64,000 bases of DNA from Bdellovibrionales bacterium CG12_big_fil_rev_8_21_14_0_65_38_15 (GCA_002787775.1 PCUW01000067.1:60948-124947), one strand, 5' to 3'; counted from the stretch's first letter, positions 25,315 to 33,593 are shown. Notes: generated from the sequence alone by a model not told the origin. Numbers and translations are program-made.

Positions 25315-25860
25315 TTATTTAATATTCTTCTTTTTTTGCTTTTCTACTACATTTTTAAAGTTCTTAATTTCAGTACTAATAATATGGTTAGTCTTCTCAA
25401 TATTTGTGTTTATTTCTACTAGTGACTTTCTTTTTTCAAGCGAGACTGTCTCTATATTTTGTAAGGTTTTCGCTTGAGAATCTAAGGATTTAGAAACTCT
25501 TTCAATCTTAGCAGTAATTAAACTAACAACTTTTGAAGACTCTTTGCCACTATCCATCGAAATATATAGAGAAACCAACGAGATAAAGAGAGATAAACAT
25601 CCTAGGGATAATGATATTCTTAATGAAGTTTTATTAATGCGATATGATGACTCATGTAAAACAAGTGGCAACGTAGTCTGCAAAAAATCATGATTTAATT
25701 TAGGGGTTTCTACTTCGCTCTTATCCCCTTTCTGCCTAAGGTACTCTTTGGAATATGACTCAAAAGTCTGACGACTTATGGCATTTAGCTGGTCATCAGA
25801 TAGTTCATCTAATTTTTTGGTTAAAGGATTAAAGTATGGAACATTTTTCTTCTTAAACAT
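25315..25860 (-). CDS. ICE-encoded membrane/coiled-coil protein of unknown function
   Basis: A 181-residue protein with a soluble N-terminal half, one transmembrane helix at about residues 80-103 (LRISLSLGCLSLFISLVSLY) and a C-terminal coiled coil rich in Ser/Lys/Glu (ITAKIERVSKSLDSQAKTLQ onward). Its ATG directly follows the stop of the longer upstream partner (zero spacing), so the two form one unit. No family is recognised. The membrane anchor plus coiled coil could let it work with its partner as an envelope-associated complex, for example in exclusion or defence; this is speculation. Confidence 0.6.
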   Translation of the reverse strand: MFKKKNVPYFNPLTKKLDELSDDQLNAISRQTFESYSKEYLRQKGDKSEVETPKLNHDFLQTTLPLVLHESSYRINKTSLRISLSLGCLSLFISLVSLYISMDSGKESSKVVSLITAKIERVSKSLDSQAKTLQNIETVSLEKRKSLVEINTNIEKTNHIISTEIKNFKNVVEKQKKKNIK

Positions 25861-27033
25861 TTATTCCTTTTGAGTTTTTTTAGTCGATTTTTTCACAACC
25901 TTCTTTTTGGTTGATTTCATATCATCTTTTAATTTTGATACGTCTTCTTCTAGGAATAAGACCTGCTTACCTGTCGTTTTAAGAAACGTTTGATGTGAGA
26001 CGACTTCACTTAACTTCTCATGAACTTTTCGATTTTCAGCTTCAGTTTCGGTTTCAGTTTCTTGACCTTCCTCAAGTTCGTCCTCTTCCGCTATCGGTTT
26101 GTAACTAATCTCTAAATGAAAGCCTCTATCAACACGATTTGCTATTTTATTTAATGCTACCCTAAGTTCCTTTTCAAGTTCATGCTTTCTTTCTTTTGTT
26201 GAATTGTTTGCATTTTCTTCAATATAGGTTTTAGAGAAGTCTTTGATTCCTTCATCCATATAATTTCCCATATAGACATTCAAAGGACCCAACGGCTCAT
26301 CTGGAACTTCAATATCTGCTAATTCCTGTTTAAGCCTTTTTATCTCAAGTGACTTTTTATATAGCTCAACAATCCTTTCAATTCCAACAGCAAGACCAAC
26401 AGCAACTTCTGGTAATAAATCTAAAAACAATCCGTAATCACTAGACGAAATGGTTCTTACCTTTACAGAAGAACGTGACCCTGTCGCAATTTCTTCATAT
26501 ACAGAAACGATGCTATTAATCTCTTTAAACTCCTTGCTTAAACTAATTAAGCTTTCAGTTATTGCGTCTCTAGGAATCATCACACCAAGTTCACACTGAC
26601 CATCTTCTAATTTCTCACACTCAATTTCTAATGTATTAAGTGCGGTTATCAATTGTTTTACAGCCGCCGTTAAAGCCACAACCCTTGCTTTAATTTCATT
26701 TATTTCTTCTAGTGCAGATGATGGTGTGATGCCATTTCTTCGTATTACGTCATTTACTAGTTCATAAAAGTTTTCACCTAACAAATTAGTAAAACCAAGC
26801 TCATCGCAGACTTGCTTCCAAAGTGGAGGATAGTCATTATAAGCAGATTTAACTGATTGTTCTTTCAAGCTATTGAGCTGATTTGTTAGATTCGTTTGAT
26901 GTTGAGCTTGATTAGGTTGACTAACCATTTGCTGCAAATGTGACCCAATAGTTGTGATTTGGGTTTGAACATTACAGACTTTTTGGTCCTCAACTATTGA
27001 TTTAGCAATAGCATACATTTTTTCTACGTTCAT
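25861..27033 (-). CDS. ICE-encoded coiled-coil protein with lysine-rich C-terminal tail
   Basis: The product (390 residues) is acidic and helical, with leucine-rich heptads (EIKARVVALTAAVKQLITAL; LYKKSLEIKRLKQELADIEV), an acidic low-complexity run EEGQETETETEAEN, and a basic tail (STKKKVVKKSTKKTQKE) like those of histone-H1-type or DNA-binding tails. A hydrophobic patch, LLPEVAVGLAVGIERIVELY, lies near the middle. No catalytic motif is recognised. It is the first gene of a two-gene unit at the left end of the ICE, transcribed outward toward attL. Function unknown. Confidence 0.65.
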   Translation of the reverse strand: MNVEKMYAIAKSIVEDQKVCNVQTQITTIGSHLQQMVSQPNQAQHQTNLTNQLNSLKEQSVKSAYNDYPPLWKQVCDELGFTNLLGENFYELVNDVIRRNGITPSSALEEINEIKARVVALTAAVKQLITALNTLEIECEKLEDGQCELGVMIPRDAITESLISLSKEFKEINSIVSVYEEIATGSRSSVKVRTISSSDYGLFLDLLPEVAVGLAVGIERIVELYKKSLEIKRLKQELADIEVPDEPLGPLNVYMGNYMDEGIKDFSKTYIEENANNSTKERKHELEKELRVALNKIANRVDRGFHLEISYKPIAEEDELEEGQETETETEAENRKVHEKLSEVVSHQTFLKTTGKQVLFLEEDVSKLKDDMKSTKKKVVKKSTKKTQKE

Positions 27034-27378
27034 AAATACCTACTTCAATACCTTATCTATATTACTTCTAAGAATTTGATGCTAAACATCCATTTTGCAA
27101 TTTGGGTTCCAACATACTTGTCTGTAAGCGGAGCATAAAACTAAGCTGTAAGTGATGTATTAAATCAATTAACTTTCTTAGTTATTTAAATTACCTAATC
27201 GACATCATTTATAATTTATTTAGTTAAGAAAAATTAACTGCCTTATTTAATTGAACTAGAATCATCAAATTTTAGAAATGACTAGGAAGGATGAAATCGA
27301 AAGTCGAGGCGTGGTCATAACCACGTCGCAGGCTTGAGGTTTTAGCCTGACGACGTCATTACAAAATTTCATGATTCG
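27034..27378. other. 345-bp ICE intergenic region with mutually exclusive hairpins
   Basis: This AT-rich gap separates divergent genes. GGCGTGGT (27308-27315) pairs with ACCACGTC (27320-27327). A second stem uses ACGTCGCAGGCT (27323-27334) with AGCCTG-A-CGACGT (27344-27356). The two share bases 27323-27327 and cannot form together, as in attenuators or oriT-type repeats. No U-tract follows. The 14-mer AGTTAAGAAAAATT (27232-27245) also occurs in the other large ICE gap at 39804-39817. Confidence 0.5.
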
Positions 27379-27846
27379 TTGGTGGAGCAAGGGTTACGTC
27401 ACGCGCACCAGTTATCATCATTAGAAGATAACTGTCCTACCCTTGTAGTACTGGCGTTTCACTACTTTTCATTGCCAATTCACAATGAACAACTTTTAAG
27501 GAAGCTCTATCTTGAAATGGACTTCTCAAGCTACCAGATTGCTGAAATTTCTGGTTGGTCTAAGACAAGTGTAGCTGATGCTCTAAGGAATTTAGGAATT
27601 TTTAAAGAGGAACGGAAAGGGCCTCTACCTAGATATGGAAAGAGGCTTGAGGGTGGAAAACTGATCCCCCATTTAGGAGAGCAAAAGGTAATTAATAAAA
27701 TGTTGTCTCTACGCAATAAAGGCCTCTCCTATGAGGCTATTGCTTCGGAGCTAAATAAGAAAAAAATCCCATCAAAAAATGGGGGCCAATGGCACAAATC
27801 GACAATAATAGAAATTTTAAAAAGAAAATTAAACAAGGAGGCATAA
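27379..27846 (+). CDS. Two-HTH DNA-binding protein resembling the DNA-binding part of serine recombinases
   Basis: In 155 residues there are two HTH units: YLEMDFSSYQIAEISGWSKT-SVADALRNLGIF and a C-terminal LSYEAIASELNKKKIPSKNG-GQWHKSTIIEILKR. The second is typical of the 'Recombinase' DNA-binding domain of large serine recombinases, but the catalytic resolvase domain is absent. It may be a regulator or recombination directionality factor of the ICE. Start is TTG 27379 or GTG 27382 with no clear ribosome site, directly behind the competing hairpins, which suggests translational or transcriptional control. Followed by a coupled small membrane-protein gene. Confidence 0.65.
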   Translation: MVEQGLRHAHQLSSLEDNCPTLVVLAFHYFSLPIHNEQLLRKLYLEMDFSSYQIAEISGWSKTSVADALRNLGIFKEERKGPLPRYGKRLEGGKLIPHLGEQKVINKMLSLRNKGLSYEAIASELNKKKIPSKNGGQWHKSTIIEILKRKLNKEA

Positions 27847-27847
27847 C

Positions 27848-28009
27848 ATGCGTGCGATAATTGAGATATTTCTTGCGATATTATTTACTGTGATTTCTGG
27901 AACCTCTCTTTTGAATTTTTCCAGTAAGGCGATTAAAAAGGAAGCTCTTATAAAAGTTCAAAAAGGATTGCCATCATTGGAGAAATTTTCCAAAGAATTA
28001 ACGCGTTAG
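27848..28009 (+). CDS. Small single-helix membrane protein
   Basis: A 53-residue product with one transmembrane helix (IIEIFLAILFTVISGTSLLN) and a basic tail (KKEALIKVQKGLPSLEKFSK). A strong GGAGG lies 7 bases before the ATG, and the ATG is one base past the upstream stop, so it is certainly translated with the two-HTH gene. No family is recognised. It converges on the metal-resistance cluster. Confidence 0.6.
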   Translation: MRAIIEIFLAILFTVISGTSLLNFSSKAIKKEALIKVQKGLPSLEKFSKELTR

Positions 28010-28017
28010 TAGTAGAA

Positions 28018-28293
28018 CTATTTATAAAATTCTACAAAAAACTCGACTTCTCCAAGCGGTTGAACATGATGAGGAACTTCAGGCTCAACCACTCCATACC
28101 TTGAGGGAGAAAGTTCAATTGATTCCAGTGGTTCTGTTTCTATGACATACAGAAGTTTGCCACTCTTAATATTGATTTTACCCCAAGTACCTGCTTTGGT
28201 AGTATGGGCCTTAAGTAGTCCCGCTGGTACAGTTTCTTGATTAAATATTGCTGTCTTTTTATATGAATTTAGATTCTTAGGAAGCTCTTTCAT
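28018..28293 (-). CDS. DUF1971/YeaR-type cupin protein
   Basis: A 91-residue single-domain cupin: AHTTKAGTWGKINIKSGKLL, then a strand pair ending VVEPEVPHHVQPLGEVEFFV with the HH that is typical of the YeaR/TehB-associated DUF1971 family. These proteins accompany tellurite/metal or nitrosative stress genes; some are fused to TehB. Here it follows a TehB-like methyltransferase gene, which it may overlap if an upstream in-frame start is used; the ATG at 28293 is the better family match. It is the last gene of the copper cluster. Confidence 0.75.
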   Translation of the reverse strand: MKELPKNLNSYKKTAIFNQETVPAGLLKAHTTKAGTWGKINIKSGKLLYVIETEPLESIELSPSRYGVVEPEVPHHVQPLGEVEFFVEFYK

Positions 28294-28307
28294 TTTCAAA
28301 CACTTTA

Positions 28308-28919
28308 TTATAATTTTTTGAATACCCAATAATTAAATTTCTGCTCCATTCCTCCCGGAGAAACATGAGTTTCTTTTTGAAAGTTTAGTAATTTATAATT
28401 TGGACCAATCTTTTGTATTAGTTCATCCTTTGCATAACGTACAATTTCAAGACCACTGCATTTCAATGGGCCATCCTCAGCAAATGTGGAAATGATGAAA
28501 TAAGCGCCTGTTTTCAATGAATCATTTAAATTTTTCAGATAACTATTCTGATCCACCGTATCTGTTAAAAAGTGAAAAACTGCCCGATCATACCATAGAT
28601 CAAACTTTTGCTTAAAATTAAAAGTTCGGACATCACCTACTAACCAATGTATTTTTTCAATCTTTTTTCCTAATCTTTCTTTAGATTGCTTAAATGCATT
28701 TTTAGAGAGATCAAGAAGGAAAATGTTTTGATAACCATCCCTAAGAAGGAAATCGACAAGAGTAGAAGACCCCGCACCAACATCTAATATTTGCAAATCT
28801 TTCGTAAGCTCAAGGCCTCTAATCAAACTCAAACTCAGTTTAGGCTCTGTCTGAAACCAAGTGACTTCTGTAAAGTTTTTCCGGTTATAAATATCATCCC
28901 AATGTTCTTTTTTATCCAT
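28308..28919 (-). CDS. TehB-like SAM-dependent methyltransferase
   Basis: A 203-residue class I methyltransferase: KEHWDDIYNRKNFTEVTWFQ at the start (typical of the 'WDxxY' family), ILDVGAGSSTLVDFLL (motif I), FLLDLSKNAFKQSKERL (motif II) and WYDRAVFHFLTD (post-II). This subfamily is common in metal-resistance islands and is related to tellurite/thiol-S methyltransferases. The substrate is unknown. It sits 14 bp downstream of the multicopper oxidase gene and is followed by a DUF1971 cupin, matching the two halves of some TehB fusions. Confidence 0.8.
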   Translation of the reverse strand: MDKKEHWDDIYNRKNFTEVTWFQTEPKLSLSLIRGLELTKDLQILDVGAGSSTLVDFLLRDGYQNIFLLDLSKNAFKQSKERLGKKIEKIHWLVGDVRTFNFKQKFDLWYDRAVFHFLTDTVDQNSYLKNLNDSLKTGAYFIISTFAEDGPLKCSGLEIVRYAKDELIQKIGPNYKLLNFQKETHVSPGGMEQKFNYWVFKKL

Positions 28920-28933
28920 TTAATAACTTCCTT

Positions 28934-31093
28934 CTACCAAATATAGGTAAGACCCCCACCAGCTCCAAAACGGCTGTCATAACTTGCAAAAATTGATAAA
29001 TTTTTTGAGAAAATATACTCTAAACCTGAATTCCACACATACTCAGAGATGCTTTTTCGTCCACTAGGAAGACTATTTTTCCAACCAAAATCATTCGTCA
29101 TTTCCCAATAGGCAAAAAAAGATGTTCTCGGGAATAGTAAATAATCGACATCAAATGCGAGTTGAATGTTTAAATCTGAATCTAGCCTAAGATTAGAATC
29201 AATGAAATATGGTAATAACCATTTGATACCTATCGTCCCAACAGTATCAACAGATCCTAACTTCTCTTCAATTTTATTGTCTGCATTTGCACCAACATAG
29301 ACTCTAAAATAATCAGATATAAAGCGATCATAACTAAAATCTGCTTCTAAATTCTTATTCCACCCATATTCTGCACCCAAGTTAAGCTGATTTCTGGTAT
29401 TAGCACTAGTGATTTCGATAGAACTAAAATGACTTGCAGCTTGAGTTTTTGCCCAAGTATACCAATGAGTGTCCATATCTAGGACATTTGATAGAGCAAA
29501 GTTTTTTAATCTTTCATCCCTTTTATCACCATAGCTAAATATTCGCGCCATTCCTCCTTTCATGTGATAAAGGACATGACAATGAAAAAACCAATCTCCA
29601 GATTCTTTGGCCGGAAACTCGATTGTCACTGAACTCATAGGAGCAACATCAACTGTATGCTTTAACGGAGAATATTCACCATTTTTATTCAAAACTCTGA
29701 AGAAATGTCCATGCAGATGCATCGGATGATGCATCATAGTTTTGTTATTCAGAACAACTCTAACTGTTTCACCTCGCCTAATTTTAATCTTATCGGCTTC
29801 AGAAAGAGTTTTTCCATTTAAACTCCATACATATCGCCACATGTTTCCAGTTAAATTTAAAGTAATATCTTTGATTTCGTTCGTATCATTAATTGTCGTT
29901 TTCATCTTAGAAGATAGAACATCGTAGCTATAAGAAGGGGCGCTCTTCTCCTTCATTTCAGAATCGTCATGTCCCATCATGTGTTCATGAGACATACCAT
30001 GATCCATCATACCTTCATGGTTCATCTTATGTTCCATTTTATTATCATTTCCCATATTCATATTATGGTCCATGGACATTTCAGAAGCCATTTTAGTTCT
30101 TTTTATATAATCAGGAGGTGTGATTCTTTTTGCTAAATGAGCTTCTCCTTGGCCCAAAATAGCAGTGGCAAATCCAGAACCGTCTTGTGCCAGCGCTCTA
30201 AATTCAACACTTCCATTCTTAGGAATTGTAATAAGATAATCATATGTTTCAGCAATAGCATGCAAAACCTGAGGCACTGATATGGGTCTAACATCGACAC
30301 CATCAGCGGAAATTAATTTTGCCTTAGTATCACCAATTGTTGTCCAAAAGTAAGTGGAAGCTGCCGCATTTATAACTCGAAGCCTTACTACTTCACCCGG
30401 CTTTAACTCAGGATAAGAGATTGTATTTTTTCCATTAATTAAAAATGTATCATAGTAGACATCCGAAATATCAATTCCCGGCATTCTCATTTTCCAGAGA
30501 TTTAAAAGTCCACTAAATGCACCTCCTGAGATAGCCTCACTAATACTTACCGCCGTCTTTTTCTTAATAGAATACCAATCGCTTCCTCTTTTTAGCGTCC
30601 TGAGAACTTCATCAGGGTTTTCATTTGTCCAATCAGACAAAACTAAAACAAGGTCTTTATCATATTTAAGAAGTTGTTTTTTTGGCTTAATAACAATAGA
30701 GCCGTAAACACCTCTTTGCTCTTGAAGTCCAGTATGTGAATGATACCAGTAAGTTCCGGCATGCTTAATTGGAAATTTATAAATGAACTTTTTTCCCGGC
30801 AATATTGGAGGCGTTGTTAAGTAGGGAACTCCATCTTGAAAATTAGGAAGTATTAGTCCGTGCCAATGAATAGATGTTTCAGTATTCATCCCATTAATTA
30901 CTTCAATTTCGGCAATATCACCTTCTGTAAAAGTTAATGTCGGCCCAGGTATTGAATCATTAATCGTCATCGCTTCAACACTTCTCTCTGTAAATTCAAC
31001 ATTTTTCTCTTTAATTATAAGTTGATATTTAACAACTTCACTTGCATAAACATTGATTCCACAAAATATAAACAGTATTAATAATAATTTCAT
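28934..31093 (-). CDS. Multicopper oxidase (CopA/PcoA-like) fused to a CopB-like outer-membrane domain
   Basis: The signal peptide (KLLLILFIFCGINVYA) has no obvious twin-arginine pair. Copper ligands are all visible: HWHG, YWYHSHTGLQ, HPMHLHGHFF and WFFHCHVLYHMKGGM. A Met/His-rich region before the third cupredoxin domain (EMSMDHNMNMGNDNKMEHK, MSHEHMMGHDD) fits Cu(I) binding. After about residue 520 the chain continues with a ~190-residue region of amphipathic strands (NLGAEYGWNKNLEADFSYDR ... LEYIFSKNLSIFASYDSRFG) resembling CopB/PcoB. CopA and CopB are normally separate genes, so this 719-residue protein appears to be a natural fusion that oxidises Cu(I) at the outer membrane. Confidence 0.82.
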   Translation of the reverse strand: MKLLLILFIFCGINVYASEVVKYQLIIKEKNVEFTERSVEAMTINDSIPGPTLTFTEGDIAEIEVINGMNTETSIHWHGLILPNFQDGVPYLTTPPILPGKKFIYKFPIKHAGTYWYHSHTGLQEQRGVYGSIVIKPKKQLLKYDKDLVLVLSDWTNENPDEVLRTLKRGSDWYSIKKKTAVSISEAISGGAFSGLLNLWKMRMPGIDISDVYYDTFLINGKNTISYPELKPGEVVRLRVINAAASTYFWTTIGDTKAKLISADGVDVRPISVPQVLHAIAETYDYLITIPKNGSVEFRALAQDGSGFATAILGQGEAHLAKRITPPDYIKRTKMASEMSMDHNMNMGNDNKMEHKMNHEGMMDHGMSHEHMMGHDDSEMKEKSAPSYSYDVLSSKMKTTINDTNEIKDITLNLTGNMWRYVWSLNGKTLSEADKIKIRRGETVRVVLNNKTMMHHPMHLHGHFFRVLNKNGEYSPLKHTVDVAPMSSVTIEFPAKESGDWFFHCHVLYHMKGGMARIFSYGDKRDERLKNFALSNVLDMDTHWYTWAKTQAASHFSSIEITSANTRNQLNLGAEYGWNKNLEADFSYDRFISDYFRVYVGANADNKIEEKLGSVDTVGTIGIKWLLPYFIDSNLRLDSDLNIQLAFDVDYLLFPRTSFFAYWEMTNDFGWKNSLPSGRKSISEYVWNSGLEYIFSKNLSIFASYDSRFGAGGGLTYIW

Positions 31094-31102
31094 AACTTCA
31101 AC

Positions 31103-31621
31103 CTATTTTGAGCCAATAAGATCTTTAGACTCCTGAATCCATTTTTTTATTATTTTCTTCTCTTTGTCACTAAGCCCCGATTTCCAATGAATAATCTTAT
31201 ATTGAAAGGGAGGCATATTTCCTTTATCGATTGTTTTCTTAAGCGCATCTAAATCATCAAGTGGACGACCATGACCAGCAAACGGGAAGTCATTGGACAT
31301 ATCCATATGTTCCTTGGCCTCTTTCATATCATGATCCATTAACTGCTTGGCTCCCGGTATCGAATAATACCAAGGCATTGAATTATTAACTCCATGACAA
31401 GCTAGGCACTTATTGGAAAAAATGCTTTTCACATCTTTCTTGTAAGCTTCATTGATCTGATTCAATACATCTTTTGATGGCCCTGAAGAAATAATCTCAA
31501 AACCATCCTCATCTAAACTTACCTCTTGAGACGTTTTAGGATCACGATGATCTTCATCACCGTGACCTAAAACTACAGTAGAAATTAGAAAAACTGAAAA
31601 TAAAATTAAGACTCTATACAT
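31103..31621 (-). CDS. Periplasmic haem-binding c-type cytochrome-like protein
   Basis: Signal peptide (VLILFSVFLISTVVLG) and a single CLACHG haem c motif followed by VNNSMPWYYSIPGAKQLMDH and MPPFQYKIIHWKSGLSDKEK, the pattern of the haem-binding-domain (PF14376-type) family. Histidine-rich start HGDEDHRD may bind metal. It lies 9 bp upstream of the multicopper oxidase gene in the same transcript, so it could accept or donate electrons for copper oxidation. Length (172) is normal for the family. Confidence 0.8.
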   Translation of the reverse strand: MYRVLILFSVFLISTVVLGHGDEDHRDPKTSQEVSLDEDGFEIISSGPSKDVLNQINEAYKKDVKSIFSNKCLACHGVNNSMPWYYSIPGAKQLMDHDMKEAKEHMDMSNDFPFAGHGRPLDDLDALKKTIDKGNMPPFQYKIIHWKSGLSDKEKKIIKKWIQESKDLIGSK

Positions 31622-31624
31622 TGC

Positions 31625-32044
31625 CTAATTAGCCTTCTTAATGCCCTTAACAACAATCATATTTATGCCGTTGCTAGAAAAGACTTTACCCTTGGCCACA
31701 ATTTGCTCTTCTGCGTATTTAAGGAATTTTTTATTCGTTTCCTTTAAATCTGCATGTCCTTCACCAGAAATCTGATAAATTTTGTGATCTCCTGTCAAAA
31801 TTCCAATAGGAAGTCCCTTATTAGCACAATCTTTAAAACAATCTCTGTGTTTTTCTCCCTTAGATTGATGCTTTATAAAGCAAGTCATTCCAATAAGCTG
31901 GCCTTTCACGACGACATCAGGAGATTCTTTAGCATGATGTTCTGAGTGCATACCACCTTCTTCTTCATGTTTGTCCCCATGAGCGTAAGAAGTGCTTAAA
32001 CTTCCAATTAATATCAGTGCTGCTACTAAAACGTACTTTTTCAT
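31625..32044 (-). CDS. His-rich periplasmic metal-associated protein
   Basis: A 139-residue protein with signal peptide (KKYVLVAALILIGSLSTSYA), then HGDKHEEEGGMHSEHHAKE, a metal-binding leader, followed by VVKGQLIGMTCFIKHQSKGE with DCFKDCANKGLPIGIL, GDHKIYQISGEGH and a final beta segment VAKGKVFSSNGINMIVVKGI. This Cys-containing OB-like fold recurs in copper- and redox-related operons. It is spaced 3 bp from the cytochrome-like gene. Likely a periplasmic copper or haem accessory factor; exact role unknown. Confidence 0.7.
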   Translation of the reverse strand: MKKYVLVAALILIGSLSTSYAHGDKHEEEGGMHSEHHAKESPDVVVKGQLIGMTCFIKHQSKGEKHRDCFKDCANKGLPIGILTGDHKIYQISGEGHADLKETNKKFLKYAEEQIVAKGKVFSSNGINMIVVKGIKKAN

Positions 32045-32047
32045 CTA

Positions 32048-32192
32048 TTAATCTCCATTTTCTTTAGCTAATTTTTTCACACAACTCATGTGATCCATTG
32101 TTTTCATACACTCTTTCATCGGATCAGCTTCTTTCTTACTACAAGAAACAAAAACCAAGAAAAGTGAACCTAGTAATAAATATTTAATCATT
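32048..32192 (-). pseudogene. Small lipoprotein gene with a homopolymer frameshift
   Basis: The ATG at 32192 has a perfect AGGAG ribosome site and opens MIKYLLLGSLF, a lipoprotein signal. Because the plus strand reads five A at the homopolymer near 32160-32164, this frame then stops after about 17 codons. With four A the frame would continue as LVFVSCSKKEADPMKECMK and TMDHMSCVKKLAKENGD, a typical 47-residue lipoprotein with Cys/Met pairs. Either the gene is broken, or there is a sequencing error or slippage at the homopolymer. Confidence 0.6.
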
Positions 32193-32211
32193 GTAAATCT
32201 CCTATGTCAGT

Positions 32212-32712
32212 TTAGAACTTTTCAAATGTTGATGTTTTTCCATTTTTATCGAAAGACATCACGGTAAAATGGCCCTTATGATTTCCATAATCCATTCCGG
32301 GGCTACCCATTGGCATATCGGGGACAACTAATCCCTTTAAGTTCTTATTGTTCTTTAAAAACTTCCTAATGCTTTTTGCTGGAATATGGCCTTCAAAAAC
32401 GTATTTACCCAAAACGGCAGTGTGGCAGCTTCGATTCTCTTTTGGAACACCTAAAGAGTTTTTAATTTCATCAAGATTGTCTACTGGCTTTTCAACAACC
32501 TTGAACCCATTTTCTCTCATATGTTCTGCCCATTTAGAACAACAGCCACAGCCTGCATTCTTGTAAACAATAACCTCATTCTTATTAGAAGATTGAGGTT
32601 TGTCATTTGAGGCAGAAGCATAATGATCAAACACAAATACACCTGCTATCACAATCGTTAATACGACAAATACCTTTTTAAAACTCAATTTACTTTCACA
32701 ATCTGGACACAT
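32212..32712 (-). CDS. DUF411 copper-associated protein with membrane anchor
   Basis: A 166-residue protein: N-terminal CPDC, a transmembrane helix (KVFVVLTIVIAGVFVFDHYA) and a DUF411 domain with the metal-binding YKNAGCGCCSKWAEHMRENG, then SCHTAVLGKYVFEGHIPAKS and GLVVPDMPMGSPGMD. DUF411 proteins recur in copper-resistance operons and bind copper through the CxCC/Met sites. It lies 19 bp upstream of the broken lipoprotein gene. The N-terminal CPDCE suggests an extra cytoplasmic zinc or copper site. Confidence 0.85.
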   Translation of the reverse strand: MCPDCESKLSFKKVFVVLTIVIAGVFVFDHYASASNDKPQSSNKNEVIVYKNAGCGCCSKWAEHMRENGFKVVEKPVDNLDEIKNSLGVPKENRSCHTAVLGKYVFEGHIPAKSIRKFLKNNKNLKGLVVPDMPMGSPGMDYGNHKGHFTVMSFDKNGKTSTFEKF

Positions 32713-32723
32713 ATCAAACTCCC

Positions 32724-33188
32724 TTAAATATTTATTCCAATATCAAATCTATCAAGATGCTCAAAACGATTGGAGCGAGTTTTTTTTAGTTTTACTGGCT
32801 CCACTTCTTTTAAAACATCGTAACTCTTAACATCAAGGCCACCGCCCCAAACAAGGAATCGAGGGTGTTCCATCGCTGTTAATTTGACCATTAAATCTTT
32901 ATGATTTTTGCAGTGCCTTTTACCAAGAACGTTGTTCTCATCAATATCAAGTACATCACCTGATTTTGTCACAAACTCCAAATCACAATTACCATTTTTT
33001 GAATGTGAATCATTGGCACAGCGAATACGACCGTCGAACTCTTTCGGAACTTGTTTTTTCACTTGGGATTTTTGTTGTTTTCTAATTTCCCTTAGAGTTT
33101 CAAAATGATCAAAACGATCATGTTCAATACCTCTAGCCAAAAGGGCTCCTGTAAATGTCATTGTTAGAATAAAAGCTAATACTTTCAT
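32724..33188 (-). CDS. Exported hypothetical protein in the copper cluster
   Basis: A 154-residue protein with signal peptide (KVLAFILTMTFTGALLA), an Arg/His-rich helix (HDRFDHFETLREIRKQQKSQ) and a C-terminal compact domain: RIRCANDSHSKNGNCDLEFV, NNVLGKRHCKNHKDLMVKLT and RFLVWGGGLDVKSYDVL. Cysteines and histidines (C..H..C..C..H) could bind metal. No known family is recognised. It is transcribed with the DUF411 gene (11 bp apart). Confidence 0.6.
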   Translation of the reverse strand: MKVLAFILTMTFTGALLARGIEHDRFDHFETLREIRKQQKSQVKKQVPKEFDGRIRCANDSHSKNGNCDLEFVTKSGDVLDIDENNVLGKRHCKNHKDLMVKLTAMEHPRFLVWGGGLDVKSYDVLKEVEPVKLKKTRSNRFEHLDRFDIGINI

Positions 33189-33239
33189 AAATTACCTCCA
33201 AAATTAAATTCATTGCTTAAGTTCATTAGTAGAAAAGAA

Positions 33240-33593
33240 CTAAACAATGGGAGGTCGAAATAAGCCCTTATGAAAGTTTTTAACAGTGGGACTTAAATAG
33301 CTAAAAACTACTTCTTGAGTAACTGATAGAGTTGCCGGAGTTAAATCCGTGGCAAGTCCTATCACCGATATTTGACAACAGCTAACGCTGCAATTGCTAC
33401 ATTTCTCAGTGTGGTTTTGATGCTGACAAGAGGTTGATTTTAGTACTACCGCTTTAGCATGTTCTGCTTTCATTTCCTTACTTAAATGGCACTTCTCAGA
33501 ATGAGAAACAGACTTGGCAATAGATGGGGTCGGCAAGCCCACAAAAGTGGCACTTAATAATACTAAAAAGAAAATACTCAAAATTCGTGGCAT
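33240..33593 (-). CDS. Cys/His-rich small exported protein (DUF2946-like)
   Basis: A 117-residue protein: signal peptide (PRILSIFFLVLLSATFVGL), a Cys/His cluster SEKCHLSKEM, SCQHQNHTEKCSNCSVSCC and a C-terminal hydrophobic stretch ending FRPPIV. The cluster and the terminal R-P-P resemble copper-responsive DUF2946-type proteins. Likely a periplasmic metal buffer. The next upstream gene is 83 bp away, so it may have its own promoter; the family call is tentative. Confidence 0.6.
   Translation of the reverse strand: MPRILSIFFLVLLSATFVGLPTPSIAKSVSHSEKCHLSKEMKAEHAKAVVLKSTSCQHQNHTEKCSNCSVSCCQISVIGLATDLTPATLSVTQEVVFSYLSPTVKNFHKGLFRPPIV

Noticed and set aside
28934-31093. Twin-arginine signal for the multicopper oxidase
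   Set aside because: Family members usually carry RR in the signal; here the N-terminus shows no RR pair, so ordinary Sec export is assumed.
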